DNA from: Streptomyces sp. NBC_01197
GTDB lineage: Bacteria; Actinomycetota; Actinomycetes; Streptomycetales; Streptomycetaceae
Direction: 5' to 3'
Assembly: GCF_036010505.1 (NCBI RefSeq)
Contig: NZ_CP108569.1
Location: forward strand, 620,001-684,000
DNA: 64,000 nucleotides
The notes beneath the pieces were generated by a model. The model worked only from the letters and a program-made list of their open reading frames with translations, was not told where the DNA came from and made no database searches. The stretch's first letter is position 1; each line of letters starts with the position of its first letter. This document shows, one piece after another, positions 45,679 through 53,765 of the stretch. The position numbers were made by a program, and so were the translations under genes.

Positions 45679-46184
45679 GCAGTAACACCACGGACCACCA
45701 GCTGGTCAGCCTCACCGTGAACGGCACGGAGCGTGAGGTCGTACTGGACTCACGCCGCACCCTCGCCGACACCCTCCGCCACGACCTCGGCCTCACCGGC
45801 ACCCACCTGGCCTGCGAGCACGGCATCTGCGGGGCCTGCACCGTACTCGTCGACGGACGTCCGGCCCGCTCCTGCCTCATGTTCGCCGTGCAGGCGGAGG
45901 GGAAGCAGGTCCGGACCGTCGAGTCACTCTCCGACGACGGCCGGCTCAGCGATCTCCAGCAGGCGTTCGCCGACCACCACGGACTCCAGTGCGGCTTCTG
46001 CACCCCCGGCTTCCTGATGCTCGCCGAAGGCTTCCTCGCCGAGAACCCGGACGCGGGCCGGAAGGAGATCCGCGAGGCCGTCTCCTCCAATCTGTGCCGC
46101 TGCACCGGCTACCAGACCATCGTCGACGCGGTCGAGCACTGCGCCGCGGCCCGTCGCGGGCACCAGGAAGGGAACGTCCAGTGA
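45675..46184 (+). CDS. Molybdenum hydroxylase, 2Fe-2S small subunit
   Basis: 169 residues. Plant-type 2Fe-2S cluster ligands in CEHGICGACTVLVDGRPARSC and the second cluster ligands in CGFCTPGF and CRCTG, as in CoxS and NicA. It relays electrons from molybdenum to flavin. It overlaps the large-subunit stop (ATGA) and in turn is overlapped by the CoxG gene (GTGA), giving a tightly coupled four-gene block. Confidence 0.93.
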   Translation: MSSNTTDHQLVSLTVNGTEREVVLDSRRTLADTLRHDLGLTGTHLACEHGICGACTVLVDGRPARSCLMFAVQAEGKQVRTVESLSDDGRLSDLQQAFADHHGLQCGFCTPGFLMLAEGFLAENPDAGRKEIREAVSSNLCRCTGYQTIVDAVEHCAAARRGHQEGNVQ

Positions 46185-46837
46185 TCCTCACCAACGAGAT
46201 CGCGGTGCGGGCAGCGCCCGATGCCGTGTTCAAGCTCCTCAACGAGGTGGAGCGGGTGGCCGCCTGTATGCCGGGCGCCGCCCTCGATGGACTCGACGGC
46301 GACGCGTGGCGCGGCAGGGTCAAGGTCAAGGTCGGGCCGATCACGGCCGGTTACGCGGGGACGGTGCGGTTCCTGGAATCCGACCCGGCGGCACGCCGCC
46401 TGCGGCTGCAGGCCAGCGGCGCCGACGTACACGGCAGCGGCGACGCCGAGGCCGCGGTCGACCTGGAGGTGGCGGAGGCCCCCGACGGCTCGGGGTCGCT
46501 GCTGCGGATCTCCACCGACCTGGTCATCCGCGGCAAGATCGCCCAGTTCGGGAAGGGCGCCATCGTGACGGTCTCCGACCGGCTGCTGCGGCAGTTCGCC
46601 CAGAACCTGGTGGGGCAGCTGTCCGGCGACAGCCCGGTCATCGCCACAGGAAGCACCACCACGGTCGCCGCCGGAAGCCCGGCACCCGCGGCTGCCCCTG
46701 CCGCCACAGCACCCGAACTCGACGGGCTGGCGCTCCTCGTCGGCCCCACGGCCACCCGCTACGTACCCGTCGTGGCCGCCTTCGCCGCCGGGATGTTCCA
46801 GGGCTGGCTGATGACCCGCGCCTTCGCCCGCCGCTGA
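46181..46837 (+). CDS. CoxG-like SRPBCC protein with C-terminal membrane anchor
   Basis: 218 residues. A START/SRPBCC domain (about 1-145; NEVERVAACMPGAALDGL, KVKVGPITAGYAGTVRFLE) is typical of CoxG. An Ala/Pro-rich stretch (155-180) leads to a hydrophobic segment VPVVAAFAAGMFQGWLMTRAF that can anchor it. CoxG proteins recruit or assemble membrane-linked molybdenum hydroxylases. Its presence suggests the hydroxylase works at the membrane and may feed the respiratory chain. GTG start overlaps the preceding stop. Confidence 0.85.
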   Translation: MILTNEIAVRAAPDAVFKLLNEVERVAACMPGAALDGLDGDAWRGRVKVKVGPITAGYAGTVRFLESDPAARRLRLQASGADVHGSGDAEAAVDLEVAEAPDGSGSLLRISTDLVIRGKIAQFGKGAIVTVSDRLLRQFAQNLVGQLSGDSPVIATGSTTTVAAGSPAPAAAPAATAPELDGLALLVGPTATRYVPVVAAFAAGMFQGWLMTRAFARR

Positions 46838-46859
46838 CACCCCCATGTGAGGACCCACC

Positions 46860-47516
46860 ATGACCGCGCACTACGGCCCACGGACCGACTCCGTCTACGC
46901 ACGGGCCGGCTTCGGCGCCCCCGTGCCCCGCGGCACCCGGCCCGCCCTTGTCGTCGTCGACCTCACCCGCGGGTTCACCGAAGACGACTTCCCGACCGGC
47001 AGCGACCTCACCGCGACCGTCGCCGCCACGACCCGGCTCATCGAGGCGGCACGCGAAGCCGGTGTACCCGTGATCTTCACCGCGATCAGCTACACGCCCG
47101 CCGAAGCCGACGGCCGCTCCGTCGCCTGGCTGGACAAGGCGACCGGTATGCGCGCCCTGCGCGAGGGCAGCGACGCGGTCGCGCTCGACCCCCGGCTGCC
47201 GTATCGCGACGAGGACGTACTCGTGGTGAAGAAGGGCGCATCCGCGTTCTCCGGCACCTCGCTCGCCGCACAGCTCACGGCACTCGGCCGGGACACGACC
47301 GTGGTGTGCGGGGCCACGACCAGCGGCTGCGTGCGCGCCACCGCCGTCGACGCCGTCCAGTCCGGCTTCCAGGTGCTGGTGCCGAGCGACGCGGTCGGCG
47401 ACCGCGCCCAAGGACCGCACGACGCCGCCCTCTTCGACATCCAGGCCAAGTACGGCGACGTCATCGACCAGTCCGACGCCATCGGCTACTTCGCCGCACT
47501 CCCCACCGCACAGTGA
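46860..47516 (+). CDS. nicF: Maleamate amidohydrolase (isochorismatase-like)
   Basis: 218 residues of the cysteine hydrolase / isochorismatase family. The catalytic triad is D34 (VVVDLTRGF), K125 (VVKKGASAF) and C157 (GATTSGCVRATAVDA). In the maleamate pathway NicF releases ammonia from maleamate to give maleate. Family members have many amide substrates; pathway context makes maleamate the best assignment. It starts 22 bases after the CoxG gene, with GAGGACC before the ATG. Confidence 0.83.
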   Translation: MTAHYGPRTDSVYARAGFGAPVPRGTRPALVVVDLTRGFTEDDFPTGSDLTATVAATTRLIEAAREAGVPVIFTAISYTPAEADGRSVAWLDKATGMRALREGSDAVALDPRLPYRDEDVLVVKKGASAFSGTSLAAQLTALGRDTTVVCGATTSGCVRATAVDAVQSGFQVLVPSDAVGDRAQGPHDAALFDIQAKYGDVIDQSDAIGYFAALPTAQ

Positions 47517-47527
47517 GGCTCCCGCAC

Positions 47528-48418
47528 ATGAACCACCACCGCTCGCTCACCCAGCCGGCCCTCGCCGACCTCGCCGGCATCCCCGCCCGCAGCCGCTGGA
47601 CCCACCACGGCGGCCTGCGCCTGCACGCGCTGGACTACGGCGGCGACGGCGTTCCGGTGCTGATCCTGCCCGGTATCACCTCCCCGGCCGTGACCATGGA
47701 CTTCGTGGCCCGGGCCCTGACCGGTCCCGTACGCCCTGTTGTCCTGGACGTACGCGGCCGAGGCCTCTCCGACGACGGCGAGAGCTATGCGCTGGAGGAC
47801 TACGCGGCCGACGCCGAGGCCGTCATCGAACAGTTGGGTCTCGATCGCCCCATACTGCTGGGGCACTCCATGGGCGCGCGCATCGCCACGGTCGCGGCCG
47901 TACGCGCACGGGTGCCGCTGAGCGGCACGGTCGTCGTGGACCCACCGATGTCCGGGCCGGGGCGCGGCCCGTACCCGACCCCGCTGACGGCGTTCTCGAA
48001 CCAACTGCAGGAGGCCCGGCGCGGCACGGACGCCGACGAGGTCGCCCGCTCCTGGCCGCGCTGGCCCCGCCGCGAACAGGAGCTGCGCGCGCGATGGCTG
48101 AGCAGTTGCGGTGACGCGGCGATCACCGCCACGCACGAGGGATTCGAGAGCGAGGACTTCTTCGACTGGTGGCCGCGGATCGGTACGAGCACACCGACAA
48201 CTCTCCTGTACGGGGCTGACAGCCCGGTCGTGACGGCAGCAGGGGCCGCCGAGGCCGCCAGTGCGCTTCCCGCCGCCCGCCTCATCCGCGTACCGGACGC
48301 AGGACACATGGTCTTCTGGGACAACCCGGACACTTCCCTCACGCTGCTCCGTGATGTGCTCGGCGCTCCCCACTCCGCCGACGAGCCCGTGTCCGTGGGA
48401 AAGTTGCCCTATGACTGA
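47528..48418 (+). CDS. nicD: N-formylmaleamate deformylase (alpha/beta hydrolase)
   Basis: 296 residues. The triad can be placed as S114 in GHSMGAR, D138 in VVVDPPMSG and H260 in DAGHMVFWDNP; the spacing of serine and aspartate is the same as reported for Pseudomonas NicD. It removes formate from N-formylmaleamate, the product of NicX, giving maleamate for NicF. The MarR start overlaps its stop by eight bases. The best-supported hydrolase for this step in the cluster. Confidence 0.83.
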   Translation: MNHHRSLTQPALADLAGIPARSRWTHHGGLRLHALDYGGDGVPVLILPGITSPAVTMDFVARALTGPVRPVVLDVRGRGLSDDGESYALEDYAADAEAVIEQLGLDRPILLGHSMGARIATVAAVRARVPLSGTVVVDPPMSGPGRGPYPTPLTAFSNQLQEARRGTDADEVARSWPRWPRREQELRARWLSSCGDAAITATHEGFESEDFFDWWPRIGTSTPTTLLYGADSPVVTAAGAAEAASALPAARLIRVPDAGHMVFWDNPDTSLTLLRDVLGAPHSADEPVSVGKLPYD

Positions 48419-48887
48419 CTCCACGGCGGCCACTGACGCCCCCGCTGCTCCACGTCGGCTCGTCGAAGCGCCCGGATTCCAGGCCCGGCGCCTCTACCAG
48501 GCGTATCTGGCGGTCTGGGTACGCAGCGTCGACGCGACCCTCACGGGCCCGCAGTTCGCGGTGTTGCAGATCGCCCAGGCCAACCCGGGACTCGACCAGA
48601 GCTCCCTGGCCGCGCTCGCCGCGCTCGACACGTCCACCATGGCGGACATCGCACGGCGCCTGGAGAACCGGGGGCTGCTCGCCCGCACCCCCTCGCCGGC
48701 CGACGCACGGCGCAAGCTGCTGCACCTGACGGACGAGGGGAAAGAGGTGGTCGAGAGGGCGAACACACGTGCACGTGAACTGGACGAGCAGCTGCTGCAG
48801 CCCTACGCCCCCGAACGTCGCGAGCAGATCGTCCGGGAGCTGACCCGCCTCGCCGACCACTGGGAGCAGCTGGCCCGAAGCTCCTGA
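48411..48887 (+). CDS. nicR: MarR family regulator of the nic cluster
   Basis: 158 residues with a winged helix-turn-helix at about 50-115: PQFAVLQIAQANPGLDQSSLAALAALDTSTMADIARRLENRGLLART, and the wing PSPADARRKLLHLTDEG. NicR of Pseudomonas is also a MarR-type repressor released by 6-hydroxynicotinate. This gene sits inside the operon, so repression would be autoregulated. The shared words at 38279 and 48941 are candidate sites for it. Confidence 0.85.
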   Translation: MTDSTAATDAPAAPRRLVEAPGFQARRLYQAYLAVWVRSVDATLTGPQFAVLQIAQANPGLDQSSLAALAALDTSTMADIARRLENRGLLARTPSPADARRKLLHLTDEGKEVVERANTRARELDEQLLQPYAPERREQIVRELTRLADHWEQLARSS

Positions 48888-48940
48888 CTCCCCCAACCGC
48901 CCCGCCTCCGCCAGGCATTCGGGGCTCACCACAACCTATT

Positions 48941-48957
48941 TCGTACGTGTCCGGACT
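48941..48957. promoter_or_regulatory. Candidate nic operator, upstream of nicE
   Basis: TCGTACGTGTCCGGACT lies 18 bases before the nicE start, in the 87-base gap after nicR. It shares TCGTACGTGT-Y-CGGA with the nicX upstream region. It suggests nicE has its own promoter under the same regulator. Confidence 0.5.
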
Positions 48958-48974
48958 TTCAGTGGAGGAAGTAC

Positions 48975-49760
48975 ATGACCACGCACCACATCGGGATGAT
49001 CGTGCCCAGCTCGAACCTGACGATGGAGACCGAGGTCCCGCGGATGCTGCGGGCCCGCGAAGAAGCCGACCCCGGTGATCGCTTCGTCTTCCACAGCAGC
49101 CGTATGCGGATGCGCCAGGTCACGCCCGAAGAACTGCGCAGCATGAACGCGCAGACAGAGCGCGCCGCTCTCGAACTGGCTGACGCCCAGCCGGATGTGG
49201 TGGCCACCGCCTGCCTGGTCGCGATCATGGCGCAGGGCCCGGGCTACCACTGCACGGCGGAGGACCAGATCACTTCCGTACTCCGGGAACAGGGCGCCAA
49301 GGCCCCCGTCGTGTCCAGCGCCGGCGCGCTCCTGGACGGGATCGCCGCGCTGGGCGCCCGGCGGGTCGCCATCGTCACCCCGTACATGAAGCCACTGACC
49401 TCACTCGTCACGCAGTACATGGAGTCCGCCGGTACCGAGGTGGTCGACTCCCTCAGCCTGGAGGTCCCCGACAACCTCGCCGTCGCCCGCCTCGACCCCG
49501 CGGACCTCCGCGACCACTACAAGCGCCTGGATCTGAGCGGGGCGGACGCGTTGGTCCTGTCGGCCTGTGTGCAGATGCCCTCCCTGGACGCGATCCAGGC
49601 GGTCGAGGACGAGTGCGGGATCCCGGTGCTCTCCGCGGCGACGGCTACGACGTTCCGCCTGCTGACCGAGCTCGGCCTGACGCCGACGGTGCCGGGTGCG
49701 GGACGCCTCCTCAGCGGACGGGTCGAGCCGGCCGGCTGCGCCCCGGATGAGCGCAGTTGA
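48975..49760 (+). CDS. nicE: Maleate cis-trans isomerase (Asp/Glu racemase fold)
   Basis: 261 residues. The two catalytic cysteines of maleate isomerases are C80 (VATACLVAIMA) and C198 (VLSACVQMPSLD). The opening IGMIVPSSNLTMETEVP fits arylmalonate decarboxylase / maleate isomerase relatives. It converts maleate to fumarate, linking the pathway to the citric acid cycle. GTGGAGGAAG before the ATG is strong. It is the last gene of the cluster; a terminator stem lies at 49935-49977. Confidence 0.85.
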   Translation: MTTHHIGMIVPSSNLTMETEVPRMLRAREEADPGDRFVFHSSRMRMRQVTPEELRSMNAQTERAALELADAQPDVVATACLVAIMAQGPGYHCTAEDQITSVLREQGAKAPVVSSAGALLDGIAALGARRVAIVTPYMKPLTSLVTQYMESAGTEVVDSLSLEVPDNLAVARLDPADLRDHYKRLDLSGADALVLSACVQMPSLDAIQAVEDECGIPVLSAATATTFRLLTELGLTPTVPGAGRLLSGRVEPAGCAPDERS

Positions 49761-50017
49761 CCTACGGCTGCCAGGCCGCGAGGTCGTCCAAGGATGGGAG
49801 ACCGTGGTGATGTCGGTGAGGGGGCGGTTCCACGCCCGCCGACGAGTTGCTGTTCGAGGTCGTGCGGACGATGAGCCGCGTGGTGGCAGGAGAGCTGGGA
49901 GCTACTGGGTGGACCTGACCCCGATCAGCACTCCCAGGGGGCGGCCGGAGCGCAGCGTCACACCCAGCCGCCCCCTGTGCGCCCCGTTGAGTGCACCGTT
50001 TCCGGGAAGAACCCCTC
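49761..50017. other. Gap with a possible gene remnant
   Basis: 257 bases after nicE. A 33-codon plus-strand segment at 49820-49918, GGGSTPADELLFEVVRTMSRVV and on, reads like real protein but begins and ends at stop codons, so it may be debris of an old gene. I could not assign it to a family. Confidence 0.35.
49935..49977 (+). terminator. Stem-loop after the nic cluster
   Basis: CAGGGGGCGGC (49935-49945) pairs perfectly over 11 bases with GCCGCCCCCTG (49967-49977); loop 21 bases. It separates the nic cluster and remnant from the next gene. Confidence 0.6.
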
Positions 50018-51514
50018 ATGTTCTACACACGGGACGAATGGAACACCGGCTACGCCCAAGGCAGCCGCTATCGCGGGCTCAGCGACAGTGAGCGCTCGCT
50101 GCTGGCCACCCACGCGCCGGCGCCGGCCGACGGGAGGGCTCTGGATGTGGGGTGCGGGGTGGGTGAACTCGCCGCCCACTTGAGGGCCGTCGGCTACATC
50201 GTGGACGCCGTCGACTGGTCCGAAGCCGCTCTCGCCGACGCCGGCACCCACCATGGCGAGGCGGCTAGATGGCTCCGCCTCGATGTCGAAAGCGACGACT
50301 GGGCGCCCCTCGCCGACGGATACGACCTGATCACGCTGCGGTTCGTGGCTCCATTCCTCAACTCCCGCGACCGCACGCTGTGCGCCCTGGGGCGCCGTCT
50401 GCGCCCCGGGGGCGCCCTCGTCGTCATCACACCGCTCGCCACCGATACCCCGGCCGAGCGGCGCGGTATCGCACTCGGCGAAGCCGAGCTCACAGCACTC
50501 CAGGCCCGCTGGTCCACCTCCGAACGCTACGACACCGAAGGGCTGGCCTTCGTGATCCTGCGTGGCCCGGGGACGGACGAGGCCCCCCTGCAAGTCGGTT
50601 CCCCGGTCGCCGGAGCGCAGAGCAGTCCGTCCGGCACGGGGAGTCCCGGGGCGGCCGGGGCCACGTCGCCCCGGCGGCATGACTTCCACCTCTTGGGACG
50701 CTCTTACGGGCAGGTGGAGTCGGGCCGGAAGACGATCGAAGTGCGCGTCCGCACTCCCGTGAAGGCGACCGTGGAGGTCGGGGACACGGTCGTCTTCCAC
50801 GACCAGGACAGCGGTCGGGAGCTCGACATCATCGTCAAGCGGGTCAGCCGGTACGCCTCGTTCGAGGAGCTGCTCAGCGCGGAGGACCCCGCCCGCATCG
50901 ATCCAGACGGGCCGCGCGAGGAACTACTGACCAGCCTGCGCACCATCTGTCCGGCGGCCGATGAGTCTCTCGGCCCCGTCGCCTTCGAGTTCGACCACCG
51001 TCCCGCTCAGCCCGGCCGCCCCATGCCGATGACACCTTCGCAGTACGCGCCGACCGTCCCGCACCACACGGTGTACGGCTGCCTGTACGTACGCGACGAG
51101 CACGACCGGCCGGTACAGCTGCGCTCGGTCTACGGGTCCCGGCTCTGGCAGTTCCCGGGCGGCAACCTCGACGCGCAGGGGGAAGACCCGCTGCAGACCG
51201 CCCGCCGCGAAACCGTGGAGGAGACCGGCCTCGAACTCGGCCTGGGCACACCGAAGCTGCTCCTCACCCACTTCCTGCACGCCGGCGGCTCCCGGATGCC
51301 GCTGAACAAGATCGGTCTCATCTTCGACGGAGGCCGGCTCGGCACGGACCAGCTCCGCCGGATCCGCCTTGATCCCGCCGAGCACGACATGTGGGCCATC
51401 CACGACCTCGCCGGCTGGCGGGAGTTGATGACGCTGCGGGCGTTTGTCCGCCTCGACGCCGTCGAACGAGCCCGGCGCGGCGAAGGCCCCGCGTATCTCA
51501 TCACGCACACCTGA
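50018..51514 (+). CDS. Methyltransferase - ASCH - Nudix three-domain fusion
   Basis: 498 residues. Residues 1-183 are a class I SAM-dependent methyltransferase (motif I ALDVGCGVGEL at 41-51). A Ser/Gly/Pro linker (184-219) follows. Residues 220-327 look like an ASCH/PUA-like nucleic-acid-binding domain (HDFHLLGRSYGQVESGRKTIEVRVR). Residues 350-475 are a Nudix hydrolase with box residues E389, R397, E398, E401, E402 and G404; one extra residue separates the first glycine from E389. The combination suggests RNA or modified-nucleotide handling, not proven. GGGAAG precedes the ATG. Thirty bases later comes another methyltransferase gene. Confidence 0.85.
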   Translation: MFYTRDEWNTGYAQGSRYRGLSDSERSLLATHAPAPADGRALDVGCGVGELAAHLRAVGYIVDAVDWSEAALADAGTHHGEAARWLRLDVESDDWAPLADGYDLITLRFVAPFLNSRDRTLCALGRRLRPGGALVVITPLATDTPAERRGIALGEAELTALQARWSTSERYDTEGLAFVILRGPGTDEAPLQVGSPVAGAQSSPSGTGSPGAAGATSPRRHDFHLLGRSYGQVESGRKTIEVRVRTPVKATVEVGDTVVFHDQDSGRELDIIVKRVSRYASFEELLSAEDPARIDPDGPREELLTSLRTICPAADESLGPVAFEFDHRPAQPGRPMPMTPSQYAPTVPHHTVYGCLYVRDEHDRPVQLRSVYGSRLWQFPGGNLDAQGEDPLQTARRETVEETGLELGLGTPKLLLTHFLHAGGSRMPLNKIGLIFDGGRLGTDQLRRIRLDPAEHDMWAIHDLAGWRELMTLRAFVRLDAVERARRGEGPAYLITHT

Positions 51515-51544
51515 CCGTGTCGCGCCTTCCACCGAGGAGACACC

Positions 51545-52285
51545 GTGCCCTCCGAGGACATCAACACCCAAGCCTGGACCGTCTACGGCAAGCGCCAGCT
51601 GGCCCGCGCCTACACACCGCCCGTTCCCGACCACATCTGCTGGACGCCCTGGGAGGGGGCCGGGCCGGGAGCTGAAGTCCTGGGCGACGTCACCGGCCGG
51701 CGTGTCCTGGACATCGGCTCGGGCGCCGGTCACCATGCCGTGCATCTCGCCCAGGCCCACGGCGCGCGCGTCACCGGGGTCGAGCTGTCCCCGACCCAGC
51801 ACGAACGCGCTGTCTCCACGCACGCGGCCGTGTCCGGCGTGGAATTCGCGCACGGGGATGTGGCCGACTACCTCGCCGAGGCCCGACCGTTCGATGCCGC
51901 CTACGCCATCGGCACCCTGGCATTCATCGATCCCCACCGCGTACTGCCCGCGTTGCACGACGGTTTACGCCCCGGCGCGCCGCTCATCCTTTCGCTCCTG
52001 CACACCGACGTGGACGGCCGTGAACCGTCGCCGGAGGTGGCACCGCGCGAACAGACCATCCTGTTGCGCGACGACCCGCCCCTGCCGACCCAGATGTGGG
52101 TCCTGGCACCGCAGTTGTGGTGTGACCTGCTCACCGAGTACGGCTTCCGCGTCGAGTCCGTCGATCTGCTGCACCACCCCGATGAGGGCGCCCCCATCGT
52201 CCAGCAACTCATCCGGGCCCGCCGCCTGCCAGACCGGCCAGTGCGAGTTTCCAGCCGCCCACTCAGCGCCGACACCCGCCAGTAG
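51545..52285 (+). CDS. Class I SAM-dependent methyltransferase with a TTA codon
   Basis: 246 residues. Motif I is VLDIGSGAGHHAVHLAQ; the rest is a typical Rossmann methyltransferase with a long insertion (HTDVDGREPSPEVAPREQ) before the last strands. Substrate unknown. It follows the three-domain fusion by 30 bases and is probably cotranscribed. Codon 141 (51965-51967) is TTA, which in Streptomyces needs the bldA tRNA, so translation should be restricted to late growth. It was the only in-frame TTA I noticed in the window. GAGGAG precedes the GTG start. Confidence 0.88.
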   Translation: MPSEDINTQAWTVYGKRQLARAYTPPVPDHICWTPWEGAGPGAEVLGDVTGRRVLDIGSGAGHHAVHLAQAHGARVTGVELSPTQHERAVSTHAAVSGVEFAHGDVADYLAEARPFDAAYAIGTLAFIDPHRVLPALHDGLRPGAPLILSLLHTDVDGREPSPEVAPREQTILLRDDPPLPTQMWVLAPQLWCDLLTEYGFRVESVDLLHHPDEGAPIVQQLIRARRLPDRPVRVSSRPLSADTRQ

Positions 52286-52337
52286 TGCATGCGGCCGTAG
52301 GTGTCGGTGCGGTCCTCCTCAGCGAGCAGGGACTGCT

Positions 52338-53048
52338 TCAGGTGGTAGGGGTGGCGGGCTGTGCAGGGCCGAGGTACTGCACGGTGCTCGTCTCGCAGTG
52401 CGGCTGGAGCAGGGTCTGCAACTCGTCGGTCGCTGTCTTGAGCAGGTGCCCGTCGCGCGTGGCGGCGACGGTCTCCAGCACGAAGGCGACATGGGTGGAG
52501 CCGTCGGTGACCCGGGTGCGGTGCGCATCGCGGTGGTTCCAGTGCCTGGTGAGCACGTCGGTGGTGTCGGTGTAGATGATCTCGCCCGGCTTGGGGTTCT
52601 CGGTGGCGTCGGGTTCGCCGAGCGGGGTGAAGGTCTCGGTGCCGTCGGCGTAGCGGATCTCGACGTCGCCGGTGACGTGGTCGAGGTCGAAGGCGCCGGC
52701 AGGCAGGCCGTGGCGGACGGAGACGGCGTTGTAGGAGTCGACGGCCGGGTTGATGCGGGGCAGGGCGCCCTTCTTGGCGAGGCGGCGGCCGAGTGCGTCG
52801 ACGCTGGGCCGGATACGGCGGGGGTTGGTGCCGAAGGAACGGTAGGCGGTGTGCCATGCCGCTATGCGCGGGTCGGTCTCGTCGGCGGGCTGCCAGGCGC
52901 CGGCGGCGAGCTGTTGTTCCAGGTTCTGCAGGGCGGTGGTGGTGGCGGGCCAGGATTCATGGCCGCGCAGACCTGCGCCGGTGACGACAGCGATGAGGGT
53001 GTCGGGGAAGGCGTCCGCGACGGCGGCGCTGATGCGGAAGGTGGTCAT
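52338..53048 (-). CDS. B3/B4 domain protein (PheT-like tRNA-editing fold)
   Basis: 236 residues. The core, RIAAWHTAYRSFGTNPRRIRPSVDALGRRL then NPAVDSYNAVSVRHGLPAGAFDLD, is the stand-alone B3/4 domain related to the editing module of phenylalanyl-tRNA synthetase beta chain. Such proteins may hydrolyse mischarged tRNA or act on free amino-acid adducts; the exact role is unknown. It is the last gene of a minus-strand set with PaiB-like and DMT-transporter genes. Confidence 0.85.
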   Translation of the reverse strand: MTTFRISAAVADAFPDTLIAVVTGAGLRGHESWPATTTALQNLEQQLAAGAWQPADETDPRIAAWHTAYRSFGTNPRRIRPSVDALGRRLAKKGALPRINPAVDSYNAVSVRHGLPAGAFDLDHVTGDVEIRYADGTETFTPLGEPDATENPKPGEIIYTDTTDVLTRHWNHRDAHRTRVTDGSTHVAFVLETVAATRDGHLLKTATDELQTLLQPHCETSTVQYLGPAQPATPTT

Positions 53049-53088
53049 TGGGGGGTCCGTTCCAGGGTGGTGCGGGCGGGAGGGCGCG

Positions 53089-53736
53089 TCAGGATGTCCA
53101 GGTGCCCATGCGGCCCAGGCGGCGTAGTTGCTGGGCTGCGGTGGGCGCGTCCAGGCCGGTGCCGCGTTCGGTGAGCCGGCGGGCGTTACCGGTGCGCTGC
53201 TCGACGGGCTTGTGGTCGTCGTACTTGAACTTCGCCCGTACCTCCGTGACGTCCAGGCGCAGGCCGCGGATGGCGGGCAGCATCCGCCCGTAGGGTGGCT
53301 GGTCGACCTCGATGGGGGCGTGGTCGCCTTCGGGCTGGAAGTGGATCATCTGGTGGCGCAGCAACCGTGCCTTGGCTTCGGGGTCGTCGATGATCGTGGC
53401 CCGGCCGGTGAACTGGACGGCTGCGTAGTAGCTGGTCGGGACACCGTCGGTGGGCGGGATGTCGGGCTTGGCGCGCCAGGGGCCGGGGATGAAGGCGTAG
53501 TCGCTGGTGACGGTGAAGGTGACGTTCGGGTCGGCCTCGACCGTCTTCCAGACCGGGTTGGGGCGGGCGAGGTGGATCAGCAGGGTGCTGCCGTCGGCGG
53601 TGAAGTGGGTGGGCACGACCACCGGCGCCTGGCCGGGCAGGCCGTTGACGCTGAGGATGCCGAAGTCGTGGCCGTCGGCGATCCAGGACTGCCACTCGGC
53701 GTCGTCCAGGGCGGCGTCCCAGGGTTGGATGAACAT
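53089..53736 (-). CDS. PaiB-like FMN-binding negative regulator family protein
   Basis: 215 residues of the split-barrel FMN-binding family. Typical segments are the start MFIQPWDAALDDAEWQSWI, GQAPVVVPTHFTADGSTLLIHLARPNPVWK and the C-terminal VDQPPYGRMLPAIRGLRLDVTEVRAKFKYDDHKP. PaiB of Bacillus reduces sporulation and protease gene expression, but many relatives are simple flavoproteins. GGAGGGACTC precedes the ATG at 53736. It lies 29 bases after the DMT transporter gene. Confidence 0.87.
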   Translation of the reverse strand: MFIQPWDAALDDAEWQSWIADGHDFGILSVNGLPGQAPVVVPTHFTADGSTLLIHLARPNPVWKTVEADPNVTFTVTSDYAFIPGPWRAKPDIPPTDGVPTSYYAAVQFTGRATIIDDPEAKARLLRHQMIHFQPEGDHAPIEVDQPPYGRMLPAIRGLRLDVTEVRAKFKYDDHKPVEQRTGNARRLTERGTGLDAPTAAQQLRRLGRMGTWTS

Positions 53737-53765
53737 GCGCGAGTCCCTCCGGGTGGGGTGCGAGG

